The position numbers and the translations under genes are program-made. A stretch of 49,472 bases of DNA, from assembly GCA_020252485.1 (NCBI GenBank), contig JADCCX010000037.1:1-49472 (forward strand). Direction: 5' to 3'. Shown piece after piece: positions 8,561 to 16,445 of the stretch. This stretch comes from Methylocystis sp. Its GTDB lineage: Bacteria; Pseudomonadota; Alphaproteobacteria; Rhizobiales; Beijerinckiaceae. The notes under the pieces were generated by a model that was not told the DNA's origin, ran no database searches, and saw nothing but the letters and a program-made list of their open reading frames with translations. Numbering within the stretch: position 1 is the first letter of the stretch; every line of letters begins with the position of its first letter.

Positions 8561-9649
8561 TCAACCGCGGGACCGCCGCTCGATCTCGGCGAGTTCCGAG
8601 AAAACCGAGAGAAGAAGCGGACGGCGGTCCAGATTATAGATCTCGACATCCCGCGCTGATCGCCTCAGCTTTTCCCACAGCTCCGCCCTTGCGGCAAGCG
8701 CGGCGGGCGGTGACCGGGCGGCGGCGCCCACGTGAACACTCTCCTGCAGATGGCCTTCGATCATCGACAGAATGACCTCGAAAGCGGCGGCGCCGGCCTT
8801 GCCGGTCGTCTTATCGAACAACGTCATCGCCGCTTTGGCATCATGATTGGCCGGGTCATCGAGCAGCTTTTGCGTCTCCCGGCGGATCGTCCCTGTGGCG
8901 GCGTCAAGCAAGGCGAGCGCCTGCCGCAGGCTTCCGCCGGACGCGCCGGCGGCCTCGGCGATGGAGGCTGGCGTTGCCTGGGTCAGCTTGCCCAGTCCGG
9001 TGCGGACGGACGCCTCGCTGAGGGGCGGTACCCGCAAGACCCGGCAGCGCGAGCGGATCGTGGGCAGCAGCGCCCCAGGCTGATGGGCGATGAGCATGAA
9101 AACCGCCCGCTGCGGCGGCTCTTCCAGCATCTTGAGGAGGGCGTTGGCGCTGGCGCGGTTCAGATCATCCGCCGCATCGACGATGACCACCCGCCAGCCG
9201 CCCGCGCCGGCGGTGACGCGGAAAATGCCGAGCCCGTCGCGGACATCTTCAACGGCTATTTCGGCCCTGAGCGACTTCCCGTCCTTGGCGAGCCCGCGGC
9301 GGATCACCGCCATGTCCTGATGCGACATCCGCGCCACCTGCCCGACAACAGCATGGTGCGGATCGACGCCAAGATCGGAGGCCTGCTGAAGAGCAGGCGC
9401 ATCAGGATCGGGATTGGCCAGCAGAAACCGCGCGAAGCGATAGGCCAAGGTCGCCTTGCCGATCCCTTCAGGCCCCGTCAGCAGCCAGGCGTGGTGCAAT
9501 TTGCCGGAGCGAAACGCGTCGAGGAGCGCCTGCTCCGGTCCCGGCATTCCGCCATACCAGAGCATTTCCCGGGGATGCGGAAACGCCCCATAACGGTCGG
9601 CTTCCAGACCAGCATCGTCGCGGTCGATCTCAACGAAATCAGCGGTCAT
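8561..9649 (-). CDS. holB: DNA polymerase III subunit delta'
   Basis: A 362-residue AAA+ clamp-loader subunit. It has a P-loop (GPEGIGKATLAYRFA), then DAADDLNRASANALLKMLEEPP, the sensor/Walker-B region conserved in delta' and tau/gamma, then IRSRCRVLRVPPLS, the classical SRC segment with the arginine finger. The lysine of the P-loop is present but, as in other delta' proteins, ATPase activity is not expected. I chose the ATG at 9649 because it makes a four-base ATGA overlap with tmk. An in-frame ATG at 9688 would lie inside tmk. Confidence 0.95.
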   Translation of the reverse strand: MTADFVEIDRDDAGLEADRYGAFPHPREMLWYGGMPGPEQALLDAFRSGKLHHAWLLTGPEGIGKATLAYRFARFLLANPDPDAPALQQASDLGVDPHHAVVGQVARMSHQDMAVIRRGLAKDGKSLRAEIAVEDVRDGLGIFRVTAGAGGWRVVIVDAADDLNRASANALLKMLEEPPQRAVFMLIAHQPGALLPTIRSRCRVLRVPPLSEASVRTGLGKLTQATPASIAEAAGASGGSLRQALALLDAATGTIRRETQKLLDDPANHDAKAAMTLFDKTTGKAGAAAFEVILSMIEGHLQESVHVGAAARSPPAALAARAELWEKLRRSARDVEIYNLDRRPLLLSVFSELAEIERRSRG

Positions 9650-10320
9650 GATCGAGGCGGCATCCGAAGGCTGAACCGGTGGGCGCATAGCTTCGTGATC
9701 GCATCCGCCACGGCACCCTCCTCCTGGTTGGCATCGACCATAACGCAGCGGTCCGGTTCGGCTGCGGCGATGGCGAGGTAGCCATCCCGCACGCGCCTGT
9801 GAAAGGCGAGATCGGAGGCTTCGAACGCATCGGCGGCGCTGTTCTCGCCGCGCCGGCGGTTGGCGCGCGCCAGGCCGGTTTCCGGCGGAATATCGAGGAT
9901 GATGGTCAGGTCTGGCACGGTCTCTCCGATAGCGGCGCGCTCAAGGGTCCGGACGAGACCGGCATCGATATGGCCGGCTGCGCCTTGGTAGGCGCGGGTG
10001 GAATCGGCGAAGCGGTCGCACAAAACCCATTGTCCACCAGCCAGCGCCGGCCGGATCAGCTGTACGACGTGATCGCGGCGCGCCGCGCAGAAGAGCATGA
10101 GCTGCGTCATGGCGTCGAGGTTCGCGTCGGGATCAAGCAGCAGGCCCCTGATCTTTTCCCCAGTGGGAGAGCCGCCCGGTTCGCGCGTGGTCAGCGACGC
10201 ATGGCCGTTTTGCATTAGGAAGGCGGCGAGATGTCTGATCTGGGTGGATTTTCCGCCCCCCTCGCCTCCTTCGAAGGTGATGAAGCGGCCCCGCCCTCCT
10301 CCTGCGGTCGTGCTGCTCAT
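9646..10320 (-). CDS. tmk: Thymidylate kinase
   Basis: A 224-residue dTMP kinase that makes dTDP for DNA synthesis. The P-loop FEGGEGGGKSTQ is near the N-terminus. The DRFADSTRAYQG motif (substrate-binding DR-x) and a lid with RANRRRGE follow. The start at 10320 gives an ATGA overlap with the dacA-like stop and precedes MSSTTAGG; a longer start at 10356 would overlap by 40 bases. The dacA-tmk-holB order is conserved in alphaproteobacteria and couples nucleotide supply with the clamp loader. Confidence 0.96.
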   Translation of the reverse strand: MSSTTAGGGRGRFITFEGGEGGGKSTQIRHLAAFLMQNGHASLTTREPGGSPTGEKIRGLLLDPDANLDAMTQLMLFCAARRDHVVQLIRPALAGGQWVLCDRFADSTRAYQGAAGHIDAGLVRTLERAAIGETVPDLTIILDIPPETGLARANRRRGENSAADAFEASDLAFHRRVRDGYLAIAAAEPDRCVMVDANQEEGAVADAITKLCAHRFSLRMPPRS

Positions 10321-11507
10321 GCCCGGGGACTCCGGCGGAACAATCCGGCGAACCATTCGAGGCCGTTGTCCCAGGCGCGCTTGACAAGCCCGCCCTGCGG
10401 GACGCTATCGAGTGTCACAATCGGATACTCGGCAGCGAGTGAAGGCCCCCGCCGCACCTCAAGCCGTCCGACTTGCTGACCGTCGGCGAGCGGGGCCCGC
10501 ACCGGACCTTGGTAGCGGATCGTCACAGTCACGGGATCCTGCGCCGATTTCGGCAGCAGCATGATGATATCCTCCGCCAGTCCGAGGGCGACCGAGCCTT
10601 GCGTCCCGCCGATCACCTTGGCCTCGGTCAAAGGAATTCGCTTGTTCAGGAGCGTCCGGCGCTCGAAGTTGGAGAACCCCCATTCGAGCAGCTTGCGCGC
10701 ATCGGCGGCGCGGTTCAGGGCCGTATCGGCGCCCATGAGAACGACGATCAGCCGCCGCCCCTCCTGTTGGGCGGTCCCAACCAGATTGAAGCCGGCATCC
10801 GGCAGGTTGCCCGTCGCCATGCCATCGGCGCCGATGTTCATTGCGAGCAACGGATTGCGGTTCGTCTGCCGGATCTTGTTCCAGGTGAATTCCCGCTGGT
10901 TGAACAGGGCCATCCGGTCCTGGTGGTTGTCGAGGATGTAGCGCGCGGCCATGGCCAGTTCGCGGGCCGTCATCTTCTGTTCGGGGTGGCTGTAGCCGGT
11001 GGCGTTCCTGACCTGCGACACAGTGAGGCCGATTGCCTTCGCCCGCTCCTGCATTCGGATCACGAAGGCCGCTTCGCCGCCCGCGACGGCATCCGCCAGC
11101 GCTAGCGCCGCATCATTCGCCGATTGCACGATCAAGCCCTGCAGGAGGTCCGCGACCGCAACGCGGCTGTTCAACGGCGCGAACATCGCGGCGCCGCCGG
11201 CGGGCGCGCCTCCCCGACGCCAGACATTCTCGGTGATCGGCGCCTCCTGCTCGAGCGTGATCTTGCCCTGGCGCAGCGCATCGAACACCGTTTCAGCCGT
11301 CAGCAGCTTGACGAGGCTGGCTGGCGGATGCGGCTGATCGGCCTTCTTGTCGAAAAGCATGCCATTCGTGCCGGCATCGAGCAGAAACGCGATGGGGGCC
11401 GTCACCTGCACCGACTGGGCCCGCGCCGCCATATCACGGCCGTCAAGCAGGAGCAGCAGCGCCAGAGGCAGCAGGAAGGGACGTTTGAGCATCGGAGAAA
11501 TGATCAT
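10317..11507 (-). CDS. DacA-family D-alanyl-D-alanine carboxypeptidase, KTG lysine replaced
   Basis: A penicillin-binding-protein-like serine peptidase of about 396 residues with a signal peptide (hydrophobic 10-21, ending near ARAQS). The SxxK motif is S64-L-V-K67 and the SxN motif is S129-A-N131. The third motif, normally KTG in DGxKTG, reads D-G-M-A231-T-G. The alanine codon is GCG at 10815-10817. The C-terminal beta-rich PBP5-like domain follows. Loss of this lysine should strongly impair the canonical carboxypeptidase reaction, so the protein may be non-catalytic or altered; the rest of the fold is intact. The longer reading to 11531 would need a TTG start; I prefer ATG 11507 (ATG 11492 is also possible). 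Confidence 0.9.
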   Translation of the reverse strand: MIISPMLKRPFLLPLALLLLLDGRDMAARAQSVQVTAPIAFLLDAGTNGMLFDKKADQPHPPASLVKLLTAETVFDALRQGKITLEQEAPITENVWRRGGAPAGGAAMFAPLNSRVAVADLLQGLIVQSANDAALALADAVAGGEAAFVIRMQERAKAIGLTVSQVRNATGYSHPEQKMTARELAMAARYILDNHQDRMALFNQREFTWNKIRQTNRNPLLAMNIGADGMATGNLPDAGFNLVGTAQQEGRRLIVVLMGADTALNRAADARKLLEWGFSNFERRTLLNKRIPLTEAKVIGGTQGSVALGLAEDIIMLLPKSAQDPVTVTIRYQGPVRAPLADGQQVGRLEVRRGPSLAAEYPIVTLDSVPQGGLVKRAWDNGLEWFAGLFRRSPRA

Positions 11508-11552
11508 GGGGCGCGGCGTGAAGTCAATCAATTCGGGCCCATTGACTGCCCG

Positions 11553-12230
11553 TCAGAGCGCACGGATGAGCCTCGGCAGATGCTCCATATGCCCGGCGAC
11601 CGACACAGCCCCCGCCTCCAGAAGCCGCGCCTGCATCGCCTGCGGCTCGTGGGCGGAGCCCGTGTAACCGATCACAATCATCCCGGCCCGGCGCGCGGCT
11701 GCGACGCCCGGGATCGAATCCTCAATCACGATGCAATATCTCGGATCGTGCCCCATTTGCGATGCCGCGAACAGAAACACATCCGGCGCGGGCTTGGCGC
11801 GGCGCACCTGGGACGCCGAGAAGACATGCTCGCCGAAGAGATCGGCGAGCCCGGCGCGGCTGATATTGGCCTTCAGACTGCCGAGAGGGGTCGATGAGGC
11901 GACGCAGCGCCTCCCGCCAATCGCCGTGACGGCATCCCTTACGCCCGGCAGAGGCGACAGTTCGGCCTGAAAAAGCGCCCCGATGTCCTCGTCGACACGG
12001 TCCCGGAATTCGGCGTCGAGCTCGCGGCCCAGTTCCCTGGCAACGGTTCTCCAGCCGACTTCGCCCGGCATGCCGACAAAGGCGGCGTAATAGCGCTCCA
12101 TGGTCCAGTGCGTCAGTCCGAGCGCATGGATTTCCGCGAGGCAGACCTTGGCGACCAGACGCTCGCTGTCGATCAGCGTGCCGTCGCAATCGTAGATGAT
12201 CAGTTCAGACACCCGGCTTTTGCCCCTCAT
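11553..12230 (-). CDS. HAD-superfamily phosphatase (beta-phosphoglucomutase-like)
   Basis: A 225-residue cytosolic HAD hydrolase. Motif I is DCDGTLID (nucleophile D14, acid/base D16). VASSTPLGSLKANI carries motif II. The lysine of motif III is in RRAKPAPDVFL, and IEDSIPGVAAARRAGM is motif IV. The cap lies between motifs I and II, as in the beta-phosphoglucomutase/6-phosphogluconate phosphatase (YieH, subclass I) branch. The substrate is not determinable. I place the start at 12230 (ATG before RGKSRV). An upstream in-frame ATG at 12371 would run through the divergent gene and adds non-conserved sequence. Confidence 0.88.
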   Translation of the reverse strand: MRGKSRVSELIIYDCDGTLIDSERLVAKVCLAEIHALGLTHWTMERYYAAFVGMPGEVGWRTVARELGRELDAEFRDRVDEDIGALFQAELSPLPGVRDAVTAIGGRRCVASSTPLGSLKANISRAGLADLFGEHVFSASQVRRAKPAPDVFLFAASQMGHDPRYCIVIEDSIPGVAAARRAGMIVIGYTGSAHEPQAMQARLLEAGAVSVAGHMEHLPRLIRAL

Positions 12231-12321
12231 GCGGATTTCGTCGGTCGCACGCCTTATGCCTCTTGATCGGCGCACGTCCAGCGTTAACCTGACCAAAAAA
12301 AGGGAAAACCGGCCCCGCGCC

Positions 12322-13125
12322 ATGATTCGAGAATCGATACCGCGGCGAAACGGCTCTGCCGCTCTGGTCATTCTGGCCTGGAGCGGCGTGATCGCGGCAG
12401 CGCCGCCAACCGTAGCCCAGGGGCGCGCCTGCGCCCCCGTATCACACGAGGGCGATGGTTACATCGTCTGCCAGATCGACCTTCGCGTGCACCGTCTGGA
12501 GCTGTTCTGGCGGGACCGCAAGGGCGAGCCCTTTGGCTCACTCGGCGCGCTCAACCGGCAACTGCAGGCGGAGGGACAGCGTCCTCTCTTCACGATGAAC
12601 GCCGGCATGTATCACGCCGCGCTCGATCCCGTGGGGCTTTATGTCGAGAACGGCCGCCAAATCGTGAAAGCCTCGACCACGAATGGTCCCGGCAATTTCC
12701 ACATGAAGCCGAACGGCGTATTCTTCGTCGCCAACGGCAAGGCCGACATACTCGAAACCGGCCAGTTCCTCAAACGCAACATCCGCCCGGAGATCGCCAC
12801 GCAATCGGGGCCGATGCTGGTGATCAACGGCAAGCTGCATCCGAAGTTTCCGAGCGAGGGCGTGTCCCGGAAAGTGCGCAACGGAGTCGGCGTCAAGGAC
12901 GCTGACACGGTGTATTTTGCGATCTCCGAGGGGGCCGTCACCTTCACCGACTTTGCGAAACTCTTTCTTGACCGCCTCGGCACGCCCAATGCGCTGTTTC
13001 TCGATGGCTCGGTCAGCAGCATCTCCGCCCCTGGCATCGAGCGCGCCGGCTTTCGGGCGCTCGGGCCTATGATCGGCGCGTTCGAACGCGGCCGCAAGTC
13101 CGATCCGCAACTCTCAACCCGTTGA
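12322..13125 (+). CDS. Phosphodiester glycosidase family protein (NAGPA/DUF2233)
   Basis: A 267-residue, probably exported protein. An N-terminal hydrophobic stretch (about 13-32, ending near TVAQG) looks like a signal peptide. The body carries the NAGPA-domain hallmarks: FTMNAGMYH, then PVGLYVENG, NGVFFV, SGPMLVINGKLHP, and the glycine-rich LFLDGSVSS near the C-terminus. The family includes the eukaryotic uncovering enzyme that removes GlcNAc from phosphodiesters. Bacterial relatives are linked to cell-wall or exopolysaccharide glycan processing, but this one has no adjacent glycan genes. It diverges from the HAD gene across a 91-base gap holding both promoters. Confidence 0.85.
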   Translation: MIRESIPRRNGSAALVILAWSGVIAAAPPTVAQGRACAPVSHEGDGYIVCQIDLRVHRLELFWRDRKGEPFGSLGALNRQLQAEGQRPLFTMNAGMYHAALDPVGLYVENGRQIVKASTTNGPGNFHMKPNGVFFVANGKADILETGQFLKRNIRPEIATQSGPMLVINGKLHPKFPSEGVSRKVRNGVGVKDADTVYFAISEGAVTFTDFAKLFLDRLGTPNALFLDGSVSSISAPGIERAGFRALGPMIGAFERGRKSDPQLSTR

Positions 13126-13176
13126 AACATCCGCCAATTGAGCGTTAACTGGCCGCGCAAGCGAAGGGAATGACGC

Positions 13177-14139
13177 ATGGCCAAGGCGAAATCAGGCAGG
13201 AAGCGCATGCCCGAGGTCGAGATGCCAAAGGAGGAACGGCCGGAGATCAGCGTCAAGGAGCTGCTCGCCCCGTTTCGGGTGACCAATAGCAAGAATTTCC
13301 GGCTCAAGGATCATCCGACCGAGGACACCCGCTCGGATTTCGATTTCGACAAGATGATATCGGCGGCGCTGCTCACGGATGGCGTCAGCGACCTGCAGAA
13401 GCTGCAGGATCGCCTTTATGCCGATGACCGCTGGTCAGTGCTGTTGATCTTCCAGGCCATGGATGGAGCCGGCAAGGATTCGACGATCAAGCATGTCATG
13501 TCGGGCGTCAATCCGCAGGGCTGTCAGGTGCATGCCTTCAAGCGGCCTTCGGAGGAAGAGCTTGACCATGATTTCCTCTGGCGCACCAACAAGGCCCTGC
13601 CGGAACGCGGCCGGATCGGCATCTTTAACCGCTCCTATTACGAAGAGGTGCTGGTGGTGCGCGTTCACCCCGCTATCCTCAAGAAGCAGCGCATCCCCGA
13701 TCAGTTCATCGATGACCGCATCTGGGAGCGGCGGCTGAAGGCCATCCGCCAGAGCGAGAGATTCCTGTCGCGGCAGGGGGTCAAGATCATCAAGTTCTTC
13801 CTGAATGTCAGCAAGGACGAGCAGAAGCGGCGTCTGATCGACCGGATCGACGACCCCGGCAAGAACTGGAAGTTCGAGGCCGACGATCTCGATGAGCGGG
13901 CCCGATGGGACGATTACATGACCGCCTACGAGGAGGCTATCCAGGCCACAGCGACAAAGCAGTCGCCATGGTATGTGATCCCGGCGGATGACAAGAAATT
14001 CATGCGCGTGGCCGTGATGGCGGCCATCCGGCGCGAACTGGAGAAGCTCGATCTTGTCTATCCTGCGCTGTCGGTCGAGGATCAGGTGACGCTTGGCGAG
14101 GCGCGCCGGCGGCTATTGGCCGAACGGCCGGCAAAGTAA
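13177..14139 (+). CDS. ppk2: Polyphosphate kinase 2 family protein
   Basis: A 320-residue P-loop kinase of the PPK2 family, which uses polyphosphate to phosphorylate nucleoside mono- or diphosphates. Walker A is MDGAGKDSTIKHV. The family signature FKRPSEEELDHDFLWR follows it closely. Walker B/active-site FNRSYYEEVLVVRVHP comes next, followed by the lid and the KFFLNVSKDEQKRR segment. The length fits single-domain PPK2 of class I or III; which nucleotide it prefers (ADP, GDP or AMP) cannot be decided. It stands alone on the plus strand, 51 bases after the DUF2233 gene. Together with ppk1 and two ppx-type genes it gives this window a full polyphosphate toolkit. Confidence 0.92.
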   Translation: MAKAKSGRKRMPEVEMPKEERPEISVKELLAPFRVTNSKNFRLKDHPTEDTRSDFDFDKMISAALLTDGVSDLQKLQDRLYADDRWSVLLIFQAMDGAGKDSTIKHVMSGVNPQGCQVHAFKRPSEEELDHDFLWRTNKALPERGRIGIFNRSYYEEVLVVRVHPAILKKQRIPDQFIDDRIWERRLKAIRQSERFLSRQGVKIIKFFLNVSKDEQKRRLIDRIDDPGKNWKFEADDLDERARWDDYMTAYEEAIQATATKQSPWYVIPADDKKFMRVAVMAAIRRELEKLDLVYPALSVEDQVTLGEARRRLLAERPAK

Positions 14140-14180
14140 CGATCCTCAGCGGCGACTGGTTCTTCGCGGCAACCATCAAC

Positions 14181-15008
14181 TCACTTCGCCGCGCAGGGGG
14201 TCTCCTGCAGGATTTCAAGCCGCTTGAGTTCGCCGCCGAAGGCGAAATCGCCGAAATCAAGCTTCAGCGCGCCCGAAACCCCGTTCTCGTAGAGATCGAA
14301 ACTCAACACATAGACGGGCCGCCTCTCGCCATTGCCGGGCTCGAAATAGCTGATCGAGACGGGCCAGCGCGCCATGGACTTGAGTCCGGCCTTGTCGGCG
14401 GCTTCCTCGACGGCGCGGCCGTCAGGAGGCACCTGCATGCCGATAATGGCGGTCGTGTCATAGATTTTCTCGCCGCCGTCCGAACCGTCATAGATGCGAA
14501 CCTCCATGAACCGCTCGTTGGCTTTGGCCGCATTGATGAGGCGCAGCATATGGTCGGTCGGAAACACGGCGATGCCGTCCACATCCATCTTGCTCGGCTT
14601 GGGCTGGCGCACGTCGATCGAGAGCCCGCCGTCGTCGGCGCGCTCGGCCTGGCCGGACGTGACCTGAGGATTGCCCGAATTGATGCGCTTCTCGCTGTTG
14701 AACCGGAGCAGCTTGCCGTCGCCGCCTTCGAATGTCGTCATCCGCACGTCGGATCGATGCGGCTTGCCTTCCTCGTCTGCAAACTCGATCAACTGCCGGA
14801 AATTGGTCGCATAGCCGTCGCAGCTGCTGCCGGTGAATTCGATGCCGATACGGCCTGTGGCGGTGGAGACTCCCTTGCCGCGTGAGCTGAGGAGCTTGAG
14901 CTCATAGGCCGCCCGATGCGGAGCAAGCGGCGTGGCGGCTGCGGCGATGCCGGCCGTTGCGGCCAGCAGCAAGAGCGACAGGGAAAACGTGGAGGCGCGA
15001 TGGATCAT
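14181..15008 (-). CDS. Envelope integrity protein EipB family (DUF1849)
   Basis: A 275-residue periplasmic protein with a clear signal peptide (MIHRASTFSLSLLLLAATAG, cleavage near AAAATP). The mature part opens with APHRAAYELKLLSSRGK, the typical EipB/DUF1849 start. It contains two cysteines far apart (SSCDGY near 74 and the C-terminal ETPCAAK). In EipB of Brucella such a pair forms a disulphide closing the beta-spiral barrel. The family is needed for envelope integrity in that genus; a role here is inferred by family. The ATG at 15008 starts the signal peptide; a longer in-frame start (15098) lacks support. Confidence 0.88.
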   Translation of the reverse strand: MIHRASTFSLSLLLLAATAGIAAAATPLAPHRAAYELKLLSSRGKGVSTATGRIGIEFTGSSCDGYATNFRQLIEFADEEGKPHRSDVRMTTFEGGDGKLLRFNSEKRINSGNPQVTSGQAERADDGGLSIDVRQPKPSKMDVDGIAVFPTDHMLRLINAAKANERFMEVRIYDGSDGGEKIYDTTAIIGMQVPPDGRAVEEAADKAGLKSMARWPVSISYFEPGNGERRPVYVLSFDLYENGVSGALKLDFGDFAFGGELKRLEILQETPCAAK

Positions 15009-15130
15009 CTTCGGCTTTCGGAAAGAGTGGCAGGCAAATGACGTCGTTGGATTCGAATGTGGTGGAAGCGAGGCGCGGTCCGATGTAACGCTCTCCAATG
15101 GAAACCAGCATCTTGGGAGTAAAGCCTATC

Positions 15131-15601
15131 ATGAGCAAGATCGCAAACCGGTTGCAGGAATTGCGGATCGCATTGCCGCCTGCGGCGGCGCCCGTCGCGA
15201 ACTATGTGCCCTATGTCATCACTGGTAACCTTTTGGTGATCTCGGGCCAGGTTTGTTTCGGCCCGGACGGGAAACTCGCGCCAGAACACACCGGAAAGCT
15301 CGGCGGCAGCGTGAGCGCCGAGCAGGGCAAGGCGGCGGCGCGGCTTTGCGCGCTCAATCTGCTGGCCCAGGCGCAGGCGGCGCTCGGCGATCTCGACCGC
15401 ATCACGCGCTGCGTGCGCCTCGGCGGCTTCATCAACGCGACGCCCGACTTCACGGCGCTTCCCGCCATCATGAACGGCGCATCGGATACGATGGTCGAGA
15501 TCCTCGGCGACAAGGGCCGGCATGCGCGCTCCACGGTGGGCATGGCGGTCCTGCCGATGGATTGCGCCGTCGAGGTCGAGGCGATGTTCGAGTTCGCCTG
15601 A
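15131..15601 (+). CDS. RidA/YjgF family protein
   Basis: A 156-residue member of the RidA superfamily (chorismate-mutase-like trimer). It has VTGNLLVISGQVCFGPDGKL near the start, an N-I/L-L-A-Q-A-Q-A-ALGDLDRITRCVRL core and a C-terminal R-S-T-V-G-M-A-V-L-P-M-D-C-A-V-E-V-E-A-M-F-E. The arginine in RSTVG corresponds to the enamine/imine-binding Arg of active RidA proteins. The longer, less typical loop (SAEQGKAAARLCAL) places it in a YjgH-like or Rid subfamily rather than the archetypal 128-residue RidA. Two bases separate its stop from the glycerophosphodiesterase ATG, so the pair is likely co-translated. Confidence 0.88.
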   Translation: MSKIANRLQELRIALPPAAAPVANYVPYVITGNLLVISGQVCFGPDGKLAPEHTGKLGGSVSAEQGKAAARLCALNLLAQAQAALGDLDRITRCVRLGGFINATPDFTALPAIMNGASDTMVEILGDKGRHARSTVGMAVLPMDCAVEVEAMFEFA

Positions 15602-15603
15602 CC

Positions 15604-16368
15604 ATGGCGGATTATCTCAACGCCCTGATGGCGAAGCCCATCGCCCATCGCGGTCTGCACGACCGCAGCATCGGCGTGATCGAGAATTCGCAGGCGGCGT
15701 TCCTTGCCGCGGTCGAGCGGGGCTATGGCATCGAATGCGATGTCCAGATTACGCGCGATGGCGAGGCGGTCGTCTTTCACGATTTCAATCTGGACCGGTT
15801 GACCGGAGAGAGTGGGCGGGTGGATGAACGCACGGCGGCGGAGCTGGGCGAAATCAGCCTCACGCAATCCACAGCCGGAAACGCCATTTATCCCTTGGCC
15901 AAGATGCTCGACGCCGTCGCAGGAAAAGTGCCGATCGTGGTGGAGATCAAGAGCCGGTTCGACGGCGGCCTGCGCCTGACCCGCCGCGTTACGGAGATCG
16001 TGAAGAGCTATCCGGATCATCCGATCTGCATCGAATCCTTCGATCCGCAGATCGTGACGGCGCTGCGGACGCTGCTGCCATCCCATCCGCACGGAATCGT
16101 CGCCATGGCGCGCTACGAATATCCCGATTACGCGGGCCTTTCGGTGGAGGAAAAGCATGCGATGGGCAATCTCCTGCACTTCAGCGACATGCAGCCGGCT
16201 TTCCTGTCGTGGAACGTCAAGGATCTGCCGCAAGCCGCCCCCTACCTGTGCCGGACAGCGCTTGGCCTGCCAGTGTCCGCCTGGACAGTGCGCACGCCCG
16301 AAGATGCGGCAAGAGCCTCGATCCATGCCGATCAGATCGTCTTCGAAGGGTTTCTCCCGGAGGCATGA
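15604..16368 (+). CDS. Glycerophosphodiester phosphodiesterase family protein
   Basis: A 254-residue TIM-barrel GDPD-family hydrolase that cleaves glycerophosphodiesters to glycerol 3-phosphate and an alcohol. IAHRGLHD carries the first catalytic histidine. ENSQAAFLAAVERGYGIECDVQITRDG supplies the metal-binding glutamate/aspartate, and VVFHDFNLDRLTGESG the second histidine. VEIKS supplies another acidic ligand. There is no signal peptide, so it is a cytosolic form acting on recycled lipid head groups. It directly follows the RidA-family gene. Identification of the family is firm; the substrate is inferred. Confidence 0.92.
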   Translation: MADYLNALMAKPIAHRGLHDRSIGVIENSQAAFLAAVERGYGIECDVQITRDGEAVVFHDFNLDRLTGESGRVDERTAAELGEISLTQSTAGNAIYPLAKMLDAVAGKVPIVVEIKSRFDGGLRLTRRVTEIVKSYPDHPICIESFDPQIVTALRTLLPSHPHGIVAMARYEYPDYAGLSVEEKHAMGNLLHFSDMQPAFLSWNVKDLPQAAPYLCRTALGLPVSAWTVRTPEDAARASIHADQIVFEGFLPEA

Positions 16369-16445
16369 CGGTCCGCATGCTTTCTTTCAGCAGCGTCGGT
16401 CTCCTCTGATAAGGTCGGAGGAAACGGATAGGCCACTTTTGATCC

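Noticed and set aside
7058-8659. 533-codon plus-strand frame opposite metG
   Set aside because: Shadow of metG, which has complete catalytic motifs; the antisense product shows no family features.
12322-12335. Two GANTC (CcrM) sites within 12 bases at the start of the DUF2233 gene
   Set aside because: Such sites are expected by chance at this density; no evidence for cell-cycle control of this promoter.
12322-16368. A novel multi-gene envelope system linking DUF2233, PPK2, EipB, RidA and GDPD
   Set aside because: Genes are on mixed strands with separate promoters (only RidA-GDPD are coupled) and each belongs to a separately known core family.
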